Shown in pieces: positions 1-8,076 of a stretch of DNA of 64,000 nt; position 1 is the stretch's first letter; every line of letters starts with the position of its first letter. The DNA lies in NCBI GenBank assembly GCA_009379725.1, contig WHTF01000010.1, positions 1 through 64,000 on the forward strand, in the 5' to 3' direction. Below the pieces are notes generated by a model that had not been told where the DNA came from, did not search any database, and saw only the letters and a list, made by a program, of their open reading frames with translations. A program made the position numbers and the translations under genes. This DNA comes from Deltaproteobacteria bacterium (lineage in GTDB: Bacteria > Desulfobacterota > Binatia > UBA9968).

Positions 1-1
1 G

Positions 2-208
2 CTGGTCCAGAAATACGGCGGCCGGCTCCTTGCGGCCAGCGCGAACGTCACAGCGCTCGACGGTCAGCGCCCCTCGCGCGTCGCGCTACAACAGTGGGAG
101 AGCATGGACAAGGTAAAAGCTTGGTTTGGCTCGGCTGAATACAAGGAGATTCGCAAGATCGGAGACAAATACGCGAAGTTCCGCGTTTATGCGGTTGAGG
201 GCCGCTAA
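2..208 (+). CDS. DUF1330-family protein, C-terminal part (5' end outside window)
   Basis: An open frame enters from the left edge and ends at TAA 206-208, giving 68 codons. It begins LVQKYGGRLLAAS and contains a QWESMDKVKAWFGSAEYKE stretch. The pattern YGGRLLA, then an EF/QW-like turn, then A..W..S.EY....R, then a beta strand near the end is typical of DUF1330, a small ferredoxin-like alpha/beta fold of about 95 residues. The biochemical role of DUF1330 is not established. About 25 to 30 N-terminal residues lie outside the window. The frame is too short for the usual ORF cut-off, but the match to the family pattern is convincing. Confidence 0.7.
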   Translation: MVQKYGGRLLAASANVTALDGQRPSRVALQQWESMDKVKAWFGSAEYKEIRKIGDKYAKFRVYAVEGR

Positions 209-742
209 TCGCAGTAGTAGGTCTTTCAGTCTCATCCAGGCAGCCTAACAGCACGCCCCACTCGGACGCGCGCACGAACGCTTCGCCTTGCAGTGGTGAG
301 CGGGCGCGCGCCGGTGGGGCGTGAACGTTAGTCTTGAGATTGAACTGAATTCTCCTACGACTCAATCCTGCCAATTCAAATCGCTGCGTCGATCAGTTTA
401 GCCGCTCGGGCGGAGGTGAGAAATGAACTTCCATTCAATGCGGGTTCCGACGCTTGCGGAAGTCACATGAGGCCACTGGGCCAGTTTACTATTTGATTTC
501 TTCTCCTTGTCTTCTTCTCCGATTCGCTGTGATGTCATGGCACGTAGTAATTTTCTAGATCAGTGCGGCTGAGGCGCCAGATGATGCCGAATCTTGTGCT
601 TAGTACGATCCCTTCCTGGCCGGCCTGTAGAGGGTGCGACTTGCGATCCTCAAAAGAGCTGCGGCCTCTTTGCAAGACGGATGGAAACGGGGCGAGAAAA
701 CTGTTTCCAGTCGTTCTTGTCAAGCGACTCAGAAGAATCAAG
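209..742. other. Gene-free stretch with a long-armed inverted repeat
   Basis: No convincing gene was found. CACGCCCCAC at 252-261 is the exact reverse complement of GTGGGGCGTG at 314-323, so a stem of 10 bp could close a loop of about 52 bases. There is no U-tract after it, so it is not a clear terminator. The small ORFs at 535-927 are shadows of the tRNA fragment that follows. Confidence 0.35.
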
Positions 743-798
743 TGGTGCCGGAGGCGGGACTTGAACCCGCACAGGGTTTCCCCTACCGAATTTTGAGG
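743..798 (-). tRNA. 3' fragment of a tRNA-Leu gene (CAA anticodon loop to CCA end)
   Basis: Read on the minus strand, the segment starts with the anticodon loop CTCAAAA (791-797). It continues through a 3' anticodon stem strand and a class II variable arm (GGTAGGGGAAACCCTGTG). It then has a perfect T arm (GCGGG TTCAAGT CCCGC, 754-770), an acceptor strand CTCCGGC, discriminator A and an encoded CCA at 743-745. The 5' half is absent: bases 798-802 do not pair with the 3' anticodon stem, and no D arm or GCCGGAG acceptor strand occurs in the next 80 bases. A piece from the anticodon loop to the 3' end is what tyrosine integrases leave as an att copy when an element inserts in a tRNA gene. Inference: this is an attachment-site scar, not a functional tRNA. 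Confidence 0.75.
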
Positions 799-818
799 CT
801 GATGAGACACTTGGCACT

Positions 819-1315
819 TTGGAGCCGGACGCCGAAGGCGACGCCAGGTTCGACCAGCAAAACAAGAAAGGCAAATTAAAAAACCAGCGCTTTCACGCGA
901 AGGTGAAAATTCCAGTAGATCCGGCATTGCTGTTGACCCTTATCGATGCAGCGGCCGCTCAGTCCGCCGATGTGCAATTGAATCTGAGCAATGGAACGAC
1001 CGGCGCGACGCCTACACCACCTGCTTCCTGGACTTCAAGGAGGTTGAGGAGGAATTCGACGACGGCGTAGCCAAGCTCGTGGCGGTTTTTAAAGTCGATG
1101 TGCGTCTAGAGTATCGTGGTAAGAAGCCTGCGCGCGAGCGCCGAATCCACGGCTTCTGCGACACGGACTTGGTAACGGCCGACGTTCAGAACGGCACGCC
1201 GACTGTTGCTGATGGTGACTTCGCCGAAGCCTTGTTGGTTGTTCCGCCGGCGATACCCGGTGGCGCGAGCACAAATCAATCGATCGTGTCCGGTCTGTTT
1301 TCGACAAAGTTCTAA
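819..1315 (+). pseudogene. Hypothetical protein, probably frameshifted near 988
   Basis: Two overlapping plus-strand frames look like one protein. The first (819-988) reads MEPDAEGDARFDQQNKKGK to about SADVQLNLS, with an amphipathic HAKVKIPVDPALLLTLIDAAAAQSA segment. The second, in frame from about 989 to TAA 1313-1315, reads QWNDRRDAYTTCFLDFKEVE and ends IVSGLFSTKF. The first frame becomes low-complexity (GTTGATPTPPAS) just where the second becomes protein-like, so a one-base indel near 988 is inferred. The combined product would be about 165 residues, with no signal peptide or recognised domain. Its start lies close to the tRNA scar, which fits the edge of an integrated element. Confidence 0.35.
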
Positions 1316-1402
1316 TCCGAAGCAGAGGCGCTTTAACCTGCCGGCCTGGGCGGAAGCATCCCGTAAGGCCGGCAGTATTTCTGTCAATGGAAGGGAGATC
1401 GT

Positions 1403-1682
1403 ATGAAGATTCTAGCATCAATTCCGGCACTGATAGTCGCTTGCGCATTTGGAATCACAACCTCGCTGGCTTTGGCCAAACCGGAAGGCAAGAGCAAAGG
1501 CAAGGGCGCTGAAAAGCGTTCATCGAAAGAAAATTCCGATCGTTATGGGGGGCGAGATGCCTTCCGGTTTACAGAAACACAGCCAGAAAAAGGGCCAGCT
1601 TCCATCCGGACTGCAAAAGATGAAGGACAAAGACGGTCATTTAACTCGAGGACTTCAGAACGGCGGCAAGAAATCGAAGTGA
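1403..1682 (+). pseudogene. Small exported PSGLQ-repeat protein, split by a frameshift in a G6 run
   Basis: The frame from ATG 1403 encodes a signal peptide (MKILASIPALIVACAFG, cleavage near ALAKPEG) and a Lys/Gly-rich stretch. The frame starting at 1449 carries the expected repeat, with PSGLQK seen twice, a third variant TRGLQN, and TGA at 1680-1682. They meet at six consecutive G (1547-1552), where one base gained or lost would join them. Short periplasmic proteins with a signal peptide, a GKGK-rich linker and tandem (P)PGLQ/K repeats are common in Proteobacteria, so the joined product of about 93 residues is more credible than either frame alone. The split could be a real mutation, slippage at the G run, or a sequencing error. 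Confidence 0.5.
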
Positions 1683-1705
1683 AGTTCGAAACCAATAAAT
1701 CTTAG

Positions 1706-1875
1706 AGTGATTTCAGGGGCGGTGAGTGGGTCAACCCAGATTGGTTGGGGCGCAAAATCTGCCCTGCCTTTTATTGGTTTCGCAAGGCTGGTAACGGTTC
1801 TGCTAAAAACTAATTTGATTGGTTCGAGTTCCCGCAGTTTGAGGCAGCCATCCCGCCCGCATCTTTAGTTTCGGT
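1706..1875. other. Short intergenic spacer
   Basis: The 170 bases between the PSGLQ-protein remnant and the convergent permease gene hold no recognisable gene, hairpin-plus-U terminator or repeat. Confidence 0.3.
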
Positions 1876-3714
1876 TTAATTGACAATCATCAAATGACAG
1901 TCATGCGGCAGTTTTTTCATCAGTCCTTTGACGACATGACCGCGCAGCATATGGTAAAAAGCCGATCGCCGGGAGGCCCCGATGATCACGGCGTCGACGT
2001 CAAGGGCGTTTGCTGCCTTCGCGATTGCTTCGGCGGCATTGTGAGAAACAGTCCAGATAGGAATGGCTTCAACGCCGTTGCCGTTAGCCTCCTTGAGGGC
2101 GGAACGTAAGGTCATCACTCCTTCCTCGCCAGGCCGGTGCGGGGTATGTCCGTCGAAGAGACCCGGCCATTCCTCAACGTAAACACAGTACAGTGCAGTT
2201 TCCTCCATGCCCTTAGCGCGCCTGACGCCCTCCTGGATTAAGCGCGGGTTTTCTCCGCGAACAGCCAGGAGGGTTGAAGATGGATAAAGATTCTTTAGCT
2301 CGATCGCGTCGCCGAGAGTCACCAGCCCCCTTAGTTCTTCTTCCACCAGGGCTTCTGATGCCGCATAGGCACGTGCCTGGAGGCGCTGAATCCACGGAAT
2401 ATTATGAAGCAGATCCAGAAACCAAGCGCGCCGCACGCCGACGGCTACGATCATACCGATTGCTGTAAGGACGCCGCCAAACAGGGTGGCGAGTTCTTTT
2501 TCAACTAGGTTGACACACCAGGCAAACAGGATGACGGCCGTGGTCAAAAGTCCGAGCCAGAAACCCAAGTCGCGCCGCCCGAGACGCCAACGAATAATAT
2601 CGAGACTAAGAGATGAAAATACGAATGCGCCCAGAAGTCCGAATGCATACATCTCACCCAACAGAGCGAGTTGTCCCTGAGTGCCAAGAATGACAGAGAT
2701 AGGAACAATGGTGGCAATGGCAATAGCGACATGGGGGCTACGAAATGTTGCGCTGCGTAAGGCGATTGCTCGCGGCAGGAAGCCAAGATTCGTTAGCGCC
2801 AAAAAGATGTGGTAGGCGCCAATAATCGCCGTATTGGCAGCGAATAACAGCAAGGTTGACGCGCTCAAGACCACTGCGGCTTTGAGGCCAAAGCCGCCCG
2901 AGACCAAGGCAACTTCAGAAATGAACCGTTCGCTCTGAGTGGCCTTGATCTCAGCAGGAAGCAAATTGATCGATAACAGCGTGAGCAGCGGCGACGTAAT
3001 GACAGTGGTGATGATAACTCCCACCATCGCCCAGCGCGCAGTACGCCTAAGCGGAAAGCGCATGTTCGGACTCAGTTGGCTGATGCTTTCCAACCCCGAG
3101 AACGCCAGCCATGCAGCCCCGAAGCCAATTGAAAGTTCTCGAAACGAAAGGCTCTGCGCAGGCGCGAGACTCTGAAAGGCTTGCCACCACTGAGCCGGCG
3201 AGAACTGCCAGAACGATATTGCGACAACTATAATATCGACGCTAAGCGCGGCCAACGCCATGACAAGCGCCACTGTGGCGCTTTCGCGGATTCCCACTAT
3301 ATTCAAAGCCGCCAACGCCAACAGCCCGACGCATGCAAAGAGAACGATATGGGCATTGATCGGATCAACTACGCTGGCGATATAGTGGAATCCTGAAACG
3401 GCCGAGATAGCAGCTGTTAGAAAATAACTAGTGGTAATCAACATGCCGCCCAAACAGCCCCACATCGGTCCCAAGGCTTTGGTCGTGATGGTTACGACGC
3501 CGCCCCCTTCGGGATTGCGCCAGCTTATCTCGATATATTTTAGCGCCAGCGGGATGAACCCGATCGTCGTAAGTAAGACAAAGAACGGAGTGTTATCACC
3601 GACATTGCCGTACAGAATTCCCGGCACATAGTAGACTGACGTGCCGATATCGCAGAACACGACGGCCCAGGCCAGAAGCCAGGTGAGTTGCCTGGTATCT
3701 TTGATCTGCTTCAT
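1876..3714 (-). CDS. APC-superfamily permease with C-terminal universal-stress (Usp) domain
   Basis: The product has 612 residues. About the first 430 form 12 or so hydrophobic helices. The opening CDIGTSVYYVPGILYG and the ISWRNPEGGGVVTIT motif are typical of amino-acid/polyamine/organocation (APC) transporters. A soluble tail of about 180 residues follows, with a nucleotide-binding Usp-like end (DAVIIGASRRSAFYHMLRG). APC carriers fused to a Usp domain are a known architecture in which the tail is thought to sense nucleotides; the substrate cannot be read from the sequence. The gene is followed downstream of the antiporter gene on the same strand (97-base gap), so both may be co-transcribed and act in ion or pH homeostasis. 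Start ATG 3714 has no strong Shine-Dalgarno in its last 15 bases. Confidence 0.88.
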   Translation of the reverse strand: MKQIKDTRQLTWLLAWAVVFCDIGTSVYYVPGILYGNVGDNTPFFVLLTTIGFIPLALKYIEISWRNPEGGGVVTITTKALGPMWGCLGGMLITTSYFLTAAISAVSGFHYIASVVDPINAHIVLFACVGLLALAALNIVGIRESATVALVMALAALSVDIIVVAISFWQFSPAQWWQAFQSLAPAQSLSFRELSIGFGAAWLAFSGLESISQLSPNMRFPLRRTARWAMVGVIITTVITSPLLTLLSINLLPAEIKATQSERFISEVALVSGGFGLKAAVVLSASTLLLFAANTAIIGAYHIFLALTNLGFLPRAIALRSATFRSPHVAIAIATIVPISVILGTQGQLALLGEMYAFGLLGAFVFSSLSLDIIRWRLGRRDLGFWLGLLTTAVILFAWCVNLVEKELATLFGGVLTAIGMIVAVGVRRAWFLDLLHNIPWIQRLQARAYAASEALVEEELRGLVTLGDAIELKNLYPSSTLLAVRGENPRLIQEGVRRAKGMEETALYCVYVEEWPGLFDGHTPHRPGEEGVMTLRSALKEANGNGVEAIPIWTVSHNAAEAIAKAANALDVDAVIIGASRRSAFYHMLRGHVVKGLMKKLPHDCHLMIVN

Positions 3715-3811
3715 AAGACAGATGCTCCATTCCGAGCAGAGTCTGGTTTATAGAGGTTTTCTCCTGCATTTCTGACTCGCATCATGTTTGGAACCATCTG
3801 TTCTCTCTGCC

Positions 3812-5101
3812 TCATCTGTTCTTCTCCAGATAATGTTTCATCATGGGCGTTACCGAAAGCCCGTGAACGATGATCGATGTGGCAATAGTCGCCAACGTCA
3901 GATCAATGAATATTCGTGCGGTCTCAGGCTCGAGGCCGTTCGTGATGCCGTACATCAGATAATACACAGATCCCACACCGCGGATGCCGAACCAGCAGAT
4001 CATCATACTCTGTAGGCGAGTCACGCCAGAGCGCCACAAGCTCGGTAACGCGGCCACGGGGCGGATCACCAGGAGTAGCAGAGGTATAAACCAGACGGCG
4101 CTGCCCGAAATGCTGCTCGGCAGCAGCATCGCTCCAATAACGATCACCATTGCTACTTCGCAGATGCGTTCGAATTGCTCGTTAAAGCCGAGCACCGCGT
4201 GGGCCATATAAGCCGGAGCTTTCTCGTGGTGAGTCGCAATCTCCTCTGTGGGTCCGTTAGGCGCCAGTTCATGCTCCGGTGCGTTCTCGCCTGTAGCGCT
4301 GCGCTCGATCCGTCGCAGGGCAAGCCCTGCCGCCAATACGGCGAGAAACCCATATACATGCGCGACCAGTGCAATTCCGTAGGACAATCCGATCAGGCCT
4401 AGCGAGAGAAATTCATCCAAGCCGAGCGCTTCCTGGTGTTTGCGGCGAAAATAAACTACTAGGCGGCCGACGACTGTGCCAATGAGCGCTCCAACTGCCA
4501 ATCCGCCCGCGACCGCCCAGACGAGATCCACGGCAATCCAGTGCCAAATGTTGGCCTCAGGTGCGTGCAGGTTCATGAGCCACAACCCCAACATGACGAA
4601 TGGAAACGCGGTGCCGTCGTTCATGCCAGCTTCTCCGGTCAAGCTGAATCGCAGTCGCTCCCGGTCGCCCGCATGCTCCACTTGAACGTCTGATGCCAGC
4701 ACCGGATCGGTTGGCGCCAGCACTGCCCCGAGAAGAACAGCCGCCCCCCAACTCAGCCCAAGGCCATAAACACCAGCCAGCGCGATCAGGCCAACCGTCA
4801 ACATCATCGAAAGAGTCGCGAGCATTACTGGCACCCGCCACAGTGCATCGGAAAGTGGTGTGCGCAACTTGAGTCCTGTGGTGAAGAGGGAGACGATAAC
4901 CGCCAATTCGGTTAGGTGCTCGAGTCCTTTTGCAGATCCCAACGCGTCGATGCGCACCACACCCGTGACGAGTGGCCCATACAGTAAACCGATCAGCAGG
5001 TAGATCATTGAGCTGGTGAGCGGCAGGCGCTTGACGAATGATCCCAGCAGTGCCATGAGGATCAATGTCGCACCCGCTACCAAGTACCAGATTTCAACCA
5101 T
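3812..5101 (-). CDS. Monovalent cation:proton antiporter, CPA1 (NhaP-type)
   Basis: The product is 429 residues, almost entirely membrane-embedded, and begins with hydrophobic helices (LVAGATLILMALLGSFV). The conserved core is present: GAVLAPTDPVLASDV is the TDP unwound-helix motif around residue 130, and GEAGMNDGTAFPF carries the ion-binding ND pair around residue 160. WFGIRGVGSVYYL near the C-terminus matches the NhaP/NHE conserved arginine-glycine segment. Members exchange Na+ or K+ for H+ across the cytoplasmic membrane. There is no C-terminal regulatory tail. A His/Glu-rich cytoplasmic loop (EHELAPNGPTEEIATHHEK) separates the two halves. It is upstream of the APC-Usp permease on the same strand. 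Confidence 0.9.
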   Translation of the reverse strand: MVEIWYLVAGATLILMALLGSFVKRLPLTSSMIYLLIGLLYGPLVTGVVRIDALGSAKGLEHLTELAVIVSLFTTGLKLRTPLSDALWRVPVMLATLSMMLTVGLIALAGVYGLGLSWGAAVLLGAVLAPTDPVLASDVQVEHAGDRERLRFSLTGEAGMNDGTAFPFVMLGLWLMNLHAPEANIWHWIAVDLVWAVAGGLAVGALIGTVVGRLVVYFRRKHQEALGLDEFLSLGLIGLSYGIALVAHVYGFLAVLAAGLALRRIERSATGENAPEHELAPNGPTEEIATHHEKAPAYMAHAVLGFNEQFERICEVAMVIVIGAMLLPSSISGSAVWFIPLLLLVIRPVAALPSLWRSGVTRLQSMMICWFGIRGVGSVYYLMYGITNGLEPETARIFIDLTLATIATSIIVHGLSVTPMMKHYLEKNR

Positions 5102-5138
5102 TAACTACTGTCTTCTTCCGAGTGCTATACACATCGCT

Positions 5139-5412
5139 CTAAACACGTTTTCCGCTGACGGATCTTTCTCCGTCACCGCCCGCCGGATTTGCATTTACGG
5201 AAGCGTTCATCGCCTGCCAACGGGCTTCTTCGTCCAACGGGTTTTGGCTGTATGCTTCAAGAGCTTCCCGGAATTGTTGACAAGGCCCGTCAATTCTGGC
5301 GCTTAGCCGTAGGTAAAATAGCGCCCTGTAAACTTCCGCGTTTCGGCATATCCTCATTACGGCAACGGTTGAGAGCGTCTTTTAGGATGGATAAAGCGAC
5401 TTTGATGTCCAT
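5139..5412 (-). pseudogene. Small hypothetical protein, frameshifted
   Basis: Two minus-strand frames join into one plausible helical protein. The first starts at ATG 5412 (MDIKVALSILKDALNRCRNEDM). The second continues RNAEVYRALFYLRLSARIDG and ends with QFREALEAY and RWQAMNASVN. The frame change falls near 5338-5360 and is not at a homopolymer. The assembled product of about 85 residues is rich in leucine and arginine and has no signal peptide. I do not recognise the family. It lies directly next to the IS1380 remnant, so decay by insertion nearby is likely. Confidence 0.35.
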
Positions 5413-5634
5413 CGAAACATTTACCACCAGTGAAGAACTCAAGACAAGAAGGCAGGAACCCCACCTGCCCACCCGTGACACGCCAGTGCTAGACAATGAG
5501 GGAACTAGCCCTCAAGTAAGCGCTTAGCGGACAGTTTAAATGTTGAAATGGATTTAGAACGGGAAAAGCCCTCTGAAATGAGGTATACGAAGAGTTGCAA
5601 GACAGCAACGTAACCCCAAAAGCAGAGGCCCCAA

Positions 5635-5757
5635 GTGAAAATATCTATCGCATTTGAGCGCGCAAGTCACGTCAATTCGGGTACGAGCATAGATTCTGCG
5701 GAACTTCCGTGGCCTGAGAGCGAAGGGCGGGTGATGCGTCATCCACTGCCCGGCTGA
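5635..5757 (+). pseudogene. IS1380-family transposase, N-terminal fragment (left copy)
   Basis: GTG 5635 opens VKISIAFERASHVNSG, which matches the start of the right-hand copy residue for residue with a few changes (IDSAELPWPESEGRVMRHP). It is cut off at TGA 5755-5757, where the sequence runs into the opposite-strand end of the right-hand fragment. Only 40 codons remain of a family that is usually around 430 residues. Confidence 0.6.
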
Positions 5758-6426
5758 TTGACCACCTTGAGGCACTCCCCGCTGCCGCCCAGCGAAACCA
5801 CCAGCGGCTGATACGACCAACGTCGATCGTAGCTAAAGTCGGCTCCTTCTTTTTGTACTCCATAAAGAGGCTTGATGTGCCCGTCGAGATCGATCAGCGC
5901 AAACTCGTGCTTTTTTCTGCGACGGCATACCGTGCGCCCCAGCTTCGACCATACCGCCTCCTGAACTTCATCGATCACCCCCCGAGAGATGCTCCACGTC
6001 TTGCGCGCTCTTAAACCGACGCAGGAAATCCCCGGCTGTCGTCGGGTCCGGAATCCGGCACGCTCCGACCAACCGCCTAACCGCCTCGCTCCCTTGCAGT
6101 GCCGCTTGATCCTCCAGACACGTCCCGTCCGCATAAAGCGTATACGCCAACGCCAGCACATGATCCGATTCGTAATAGGGTGCGTGACGCTTAAACAGCG
6201 TCAGTGCGCTATCGAGCTGCTGGGCCACCCCAAACCGACGCACAAACTGCTGCGCCAATACCAGTCCCCCGTAATGCGTGATCTCCCCGCGGGGATCGCC
6301 CTCGAGATGAAGCAGCGGATGGCGCATCACCCGACCTTGAGTCTTGGGCCACGGAAGCTCTTCGGGATCGACACTCGTACCCGAATTGACGTGACTTGCG
6401 CGTTCAAATGCGATAGATACTTTCAC
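5739..6426 (-). pseudogene. IS1380-family transposase, frameshifted N-terminal half
   Basis: GTG 6426 starts VKVSIAFERASHVNSG. The IS1380 landmarks follow: IPDPTTAGDFLRRF around residue 135, then, after a change of frame, the first catalytic aspartate region ALIDLDGHIKPLYG and GADFSYDRRWSYQPLVVSLG. The frame change sits at six G on the coding strand (plus-strand C run 5978-5983); one base there restores continuity. The coding region stops near 5739 at the junction with the left copy, so the second half, including the remaining DDE residues, is missing. It is not functional. Confidence 0.7.
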
Positions 6427-6567
6427 TTGGGAGCCCTCTGCTTTTTGGGGTTACGTTGCTGCCTTGTAACTCTTCGTATACCTCATTTCAGAGGGCTTTT
6501 CCCGCTCGAAATCTATTCCCGCATTTCTATTGTCCGCTAAGCACTTATTTGAGGGCTAGATGATTAT

Positions 6568-6625
6568 CAAATCTTTACTCTGTAGAGGGTCATAGAAGGG
6601 GTCATAGGGTCAAATCTTTACTCTT
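6568..6625. repeat. Left REP-like inverted repeat of the tyrosine transposase unit
   Basis: CAAATCTTTACTCT occurs twice here in direct orientation (from 6569 and from 6611). The second copy is preceded by GGTCATAGGG. The block GGGTCATAGGGTCAAATC is the reverse complement of sequence found right after the transposase gene at 7650-7667, so the gene lies between matching inverted repeats. Confidence 0.6.
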
Positions 6626-6661
6626 GACATTTGACACCTACCGGGAGTACAAGGATGCGTT

Positions 6662-7642
6662 ATGGCGCGGCCGTTAAGGATTTTGTTTCCCAATGCTTAT
6701 TATCACGTCACCTGTCGGGGTAATGAACGAAAGGCAATTTTTCGCGACGACACCGACCGGTCTTTATTTTTAGACAAGCTCAACAGTTCCCGACAGATTT
6801 ACGGGGTCGAGATTCATTGCTACGTGCTGATGAACAACCACTTTCATATGGTGGTAGAGACCCCCAAGGGGAATCTCTCTGAGTTCATGAGGCATTTTAA
6901 TATTAGCTACACGGCTGCGTTCAACCGGCGCCATCGCCGGGTGGGCCATCTCTATCAAGGTCGATATAAAGCGATACTGATCGACAAGGACAGTTATCTA
7001 TTGGAGCTCAGCCGGTATGTGCATGTAAACCCGGTCAGAGTTCGCTCCTACCAGGCAGCATCGGTTCGGGAACAGATCAAATATCTTGAGGGTTATCGCT
7101 GGAGTAGCCTTAGCGGCTATCTTCAATCGCAGCAGAGACAATTTTGGGTGAACTACGAAGCGGTTCTGAGCTACGTCGGAGGAAGTCGCAAGAGGTACGG
7201 AGAATTTTTAGCAGAAGGAATACGTGACGGCTATAATACGCCGTGGGAGAAGCTCAAGGGGCAAGTCGTCCTGGGAGAAGAGGATTTCGTCGAGCGAGTG
7301 AAAAGTAGGATCAAAGCCGCCGGATCGAGACGAGAACAGCCTGCGGTAAGACGCTTTGAATCCCGGGACTTGAAGTCGGTGCTCAAAGTCGTTGCCGGTT
7401 ACTTTAACTTGACCGAGGAGAAGCTTACGGGCAGAAGGACAGGACACCGAGATGAACGGGCGATAGCTATGGAGTTGATGTATAGGTATGGCGGCGTGAG
7501 TCAATCTGCGATTGGCAAGATGATGGGAGATCTTGATTACACGGCGGTGAGCCGCGAGCGCAAGCGGTTACGGGAGAAAGCCCAGAAGGAAAAAGGGTTG
7601 AAGGCCGCGTGGGACGCGATTGAAACGTCCTTAATGTCATAG
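6662..7642 (+). CDS. REP-associated tyrosine transposase (RAYT) with C-terminal DnaA-like helix-turn-helix
   Basis: The product is 326 residues. The first 190 or so form a Y1 (IS200-like) HUH nuclease domain. MARPLRILFPNAYYHVTCRGN is the usual RAYT N-terminus, NNHFHMVVE around residue 60 gives the HUH histidines, and the YLLELSRYVHVNPVR helix carries the conserved tyrosine region. The C-terminal part, with QSAIGKMMGDLDYTAVSRERKRL, resembles the DNA-binding end of DnaA (Bac_DnaA_C), a common fusion in this family. RAYTs nick single-stranded REP palindromes and are thought to spread them. The gene is intact, starts at ATG 6662, and is bracketed by inverted repeats, which supports a mobilisable unit. 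It lies next to the IS1380 remnant. Confidence 0.85.
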   Translation: MARPLRILFPNAYYHVTCRGNERKAIFRDDTDRSLFLDKLNSSRQIYGVEIHCYVLMNNHFHMVVETPKGNLSEFMRHFNISYTAAFNRRHRRVGHLYQGRYKAILIDKDSYLLELSRYVHVNPVRVRSYQAASVREQIKYLEGYRWSSLSGYLQSQQRQFWVNYEAVLSYVGGSRKRYGEFLAEGIRDGYNTPWEKLKGQVVLGEEDFVERVKSRIKAAGSRREQPAVRRFESRDLKSVLKVVAGYFNLTEEKLTGRRTGHRDERAIAMELMYRYGGVSQSAIGKMMGDLDYTAVSRERKRLREKAQKEKGLKAAWDAIETSLMS

Positions 7643-7695
7643 GTAAAGATTTGACCCTATGACCCTACTCTATGACCCTACCTATGACCCTACTC
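7639..7695. repeat. Right REP-like inverted repeat with CTATGACCCTA tandem copies
   Basis: AGGTAAAGATTTGACCCTAT follows the RAYT stop codon and is the inverse of the left repeat at about 6600-6622. It runs into three close copies of TATGACCCTAC between 7658 and 7694. The left side carries related, inverted GGGTCAT units. Together they are candidate substrates of the transposase. Confidence 0.6.
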
Positions 7696-7722
7696 GGCCG
7701 AAAACGGCCATGATTTTATTTT
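7694..7722 (+). terminator. Rho-independent terminator-like hairpin after the RAYT unit
   Basis: GGCCG (7696-7700), an AAAA loop and CGGCC (7705-7709) form a short GC-rich stem followed by ATGATTTTATTTTT. The position just after the right repeat fits the end of the transposase transcript. Confidence 0.45.
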
Positions 7723-8076
7723 TAGGATCGCCTCAATTGGCTAAATTTCATACTGACTTACAGAGCCCGTAAGCCCCTATAGTTTCTTGCCAGACGGTCC
7801 ATCTTGCTGTGAAGCAGAAAGGGAATTGACAACTCTCCCGGTCGCGCGATATTGCTGGGGTCAGAAAAAAAGGTGGTTTGAATTTCCCATACAGCACGAT
7901 TCCCAGCAGTGTTTGCAAACGCATGCTCAGCTCGCGCACTGCAGTGTACGTTCCGAAGCTTCCTTCGGGGTAGCCTGAGAGGTAGCAACCAGCGGCGTTT
8001 GTGTACGCGCAGTCGATATCGCCTGACGTGTGATCAAGAGTATTCATACCGCACAGTGATGGCCGCCGGCGGGATC
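7723..8076. other. Intergenic stretch
   Basis: A minus-strand frame of 99 codons (7748-8047) covers most of this region, but it shows no recognised domain and no ribosome binding site, so it is not called. The stretch separates the RAYT unit from the lipoprotein gene. Confidence 0.3.

Larger units (their letters stand above)
5506..6558. mobile_element. Two IS1380-family remnants in head-to-head inverted arrangement
   Basis: TAGCCCTCAA at 5506-5515 and its reverse complement ending at 6558 mark the outer ends. About 235 bases running inward from each end are near-copies of each other in opposite orientation, with scattered substitutions (roughly 85% identical by eye). Each copy carries the IS left end, the leader, and the GTG start and first codons of an IS1380-type transposase. 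The left copy keeps only about 40 codons. The right copy keeps about 230 codons with a frameshift. Neither has a downstream IS end, so the structure is dead. Inference: two truncated copies brought together by deletion or inversion, leaving a long imperfect palindrome. Confidence 0.7.

Noticed and set aside
252-323. Long-armed inverted repeat as a terminator or MITE
   Set aside because: A perfect 10-bp arm but no U-tract, no target duplication and no second copy in the window, so it is recorded only as a feature of the gap.
563-927. Three short ORFs (RRRDLNPHRVSPTEF, EAGLEPAQGFPYRI and others)
   Set aside because: They are translations of the tRNA-Leu fragment in different frames, a well-known kind of false protein call.
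7748-8047. Minus-strand ORF of 99 codons with AYTNAAGCYLSGYPEG
   Set aside because: No recognised domain or ribosome binding site, and it lies in a divergent intergenic region. It could be a fragment, but it cannot be supported.
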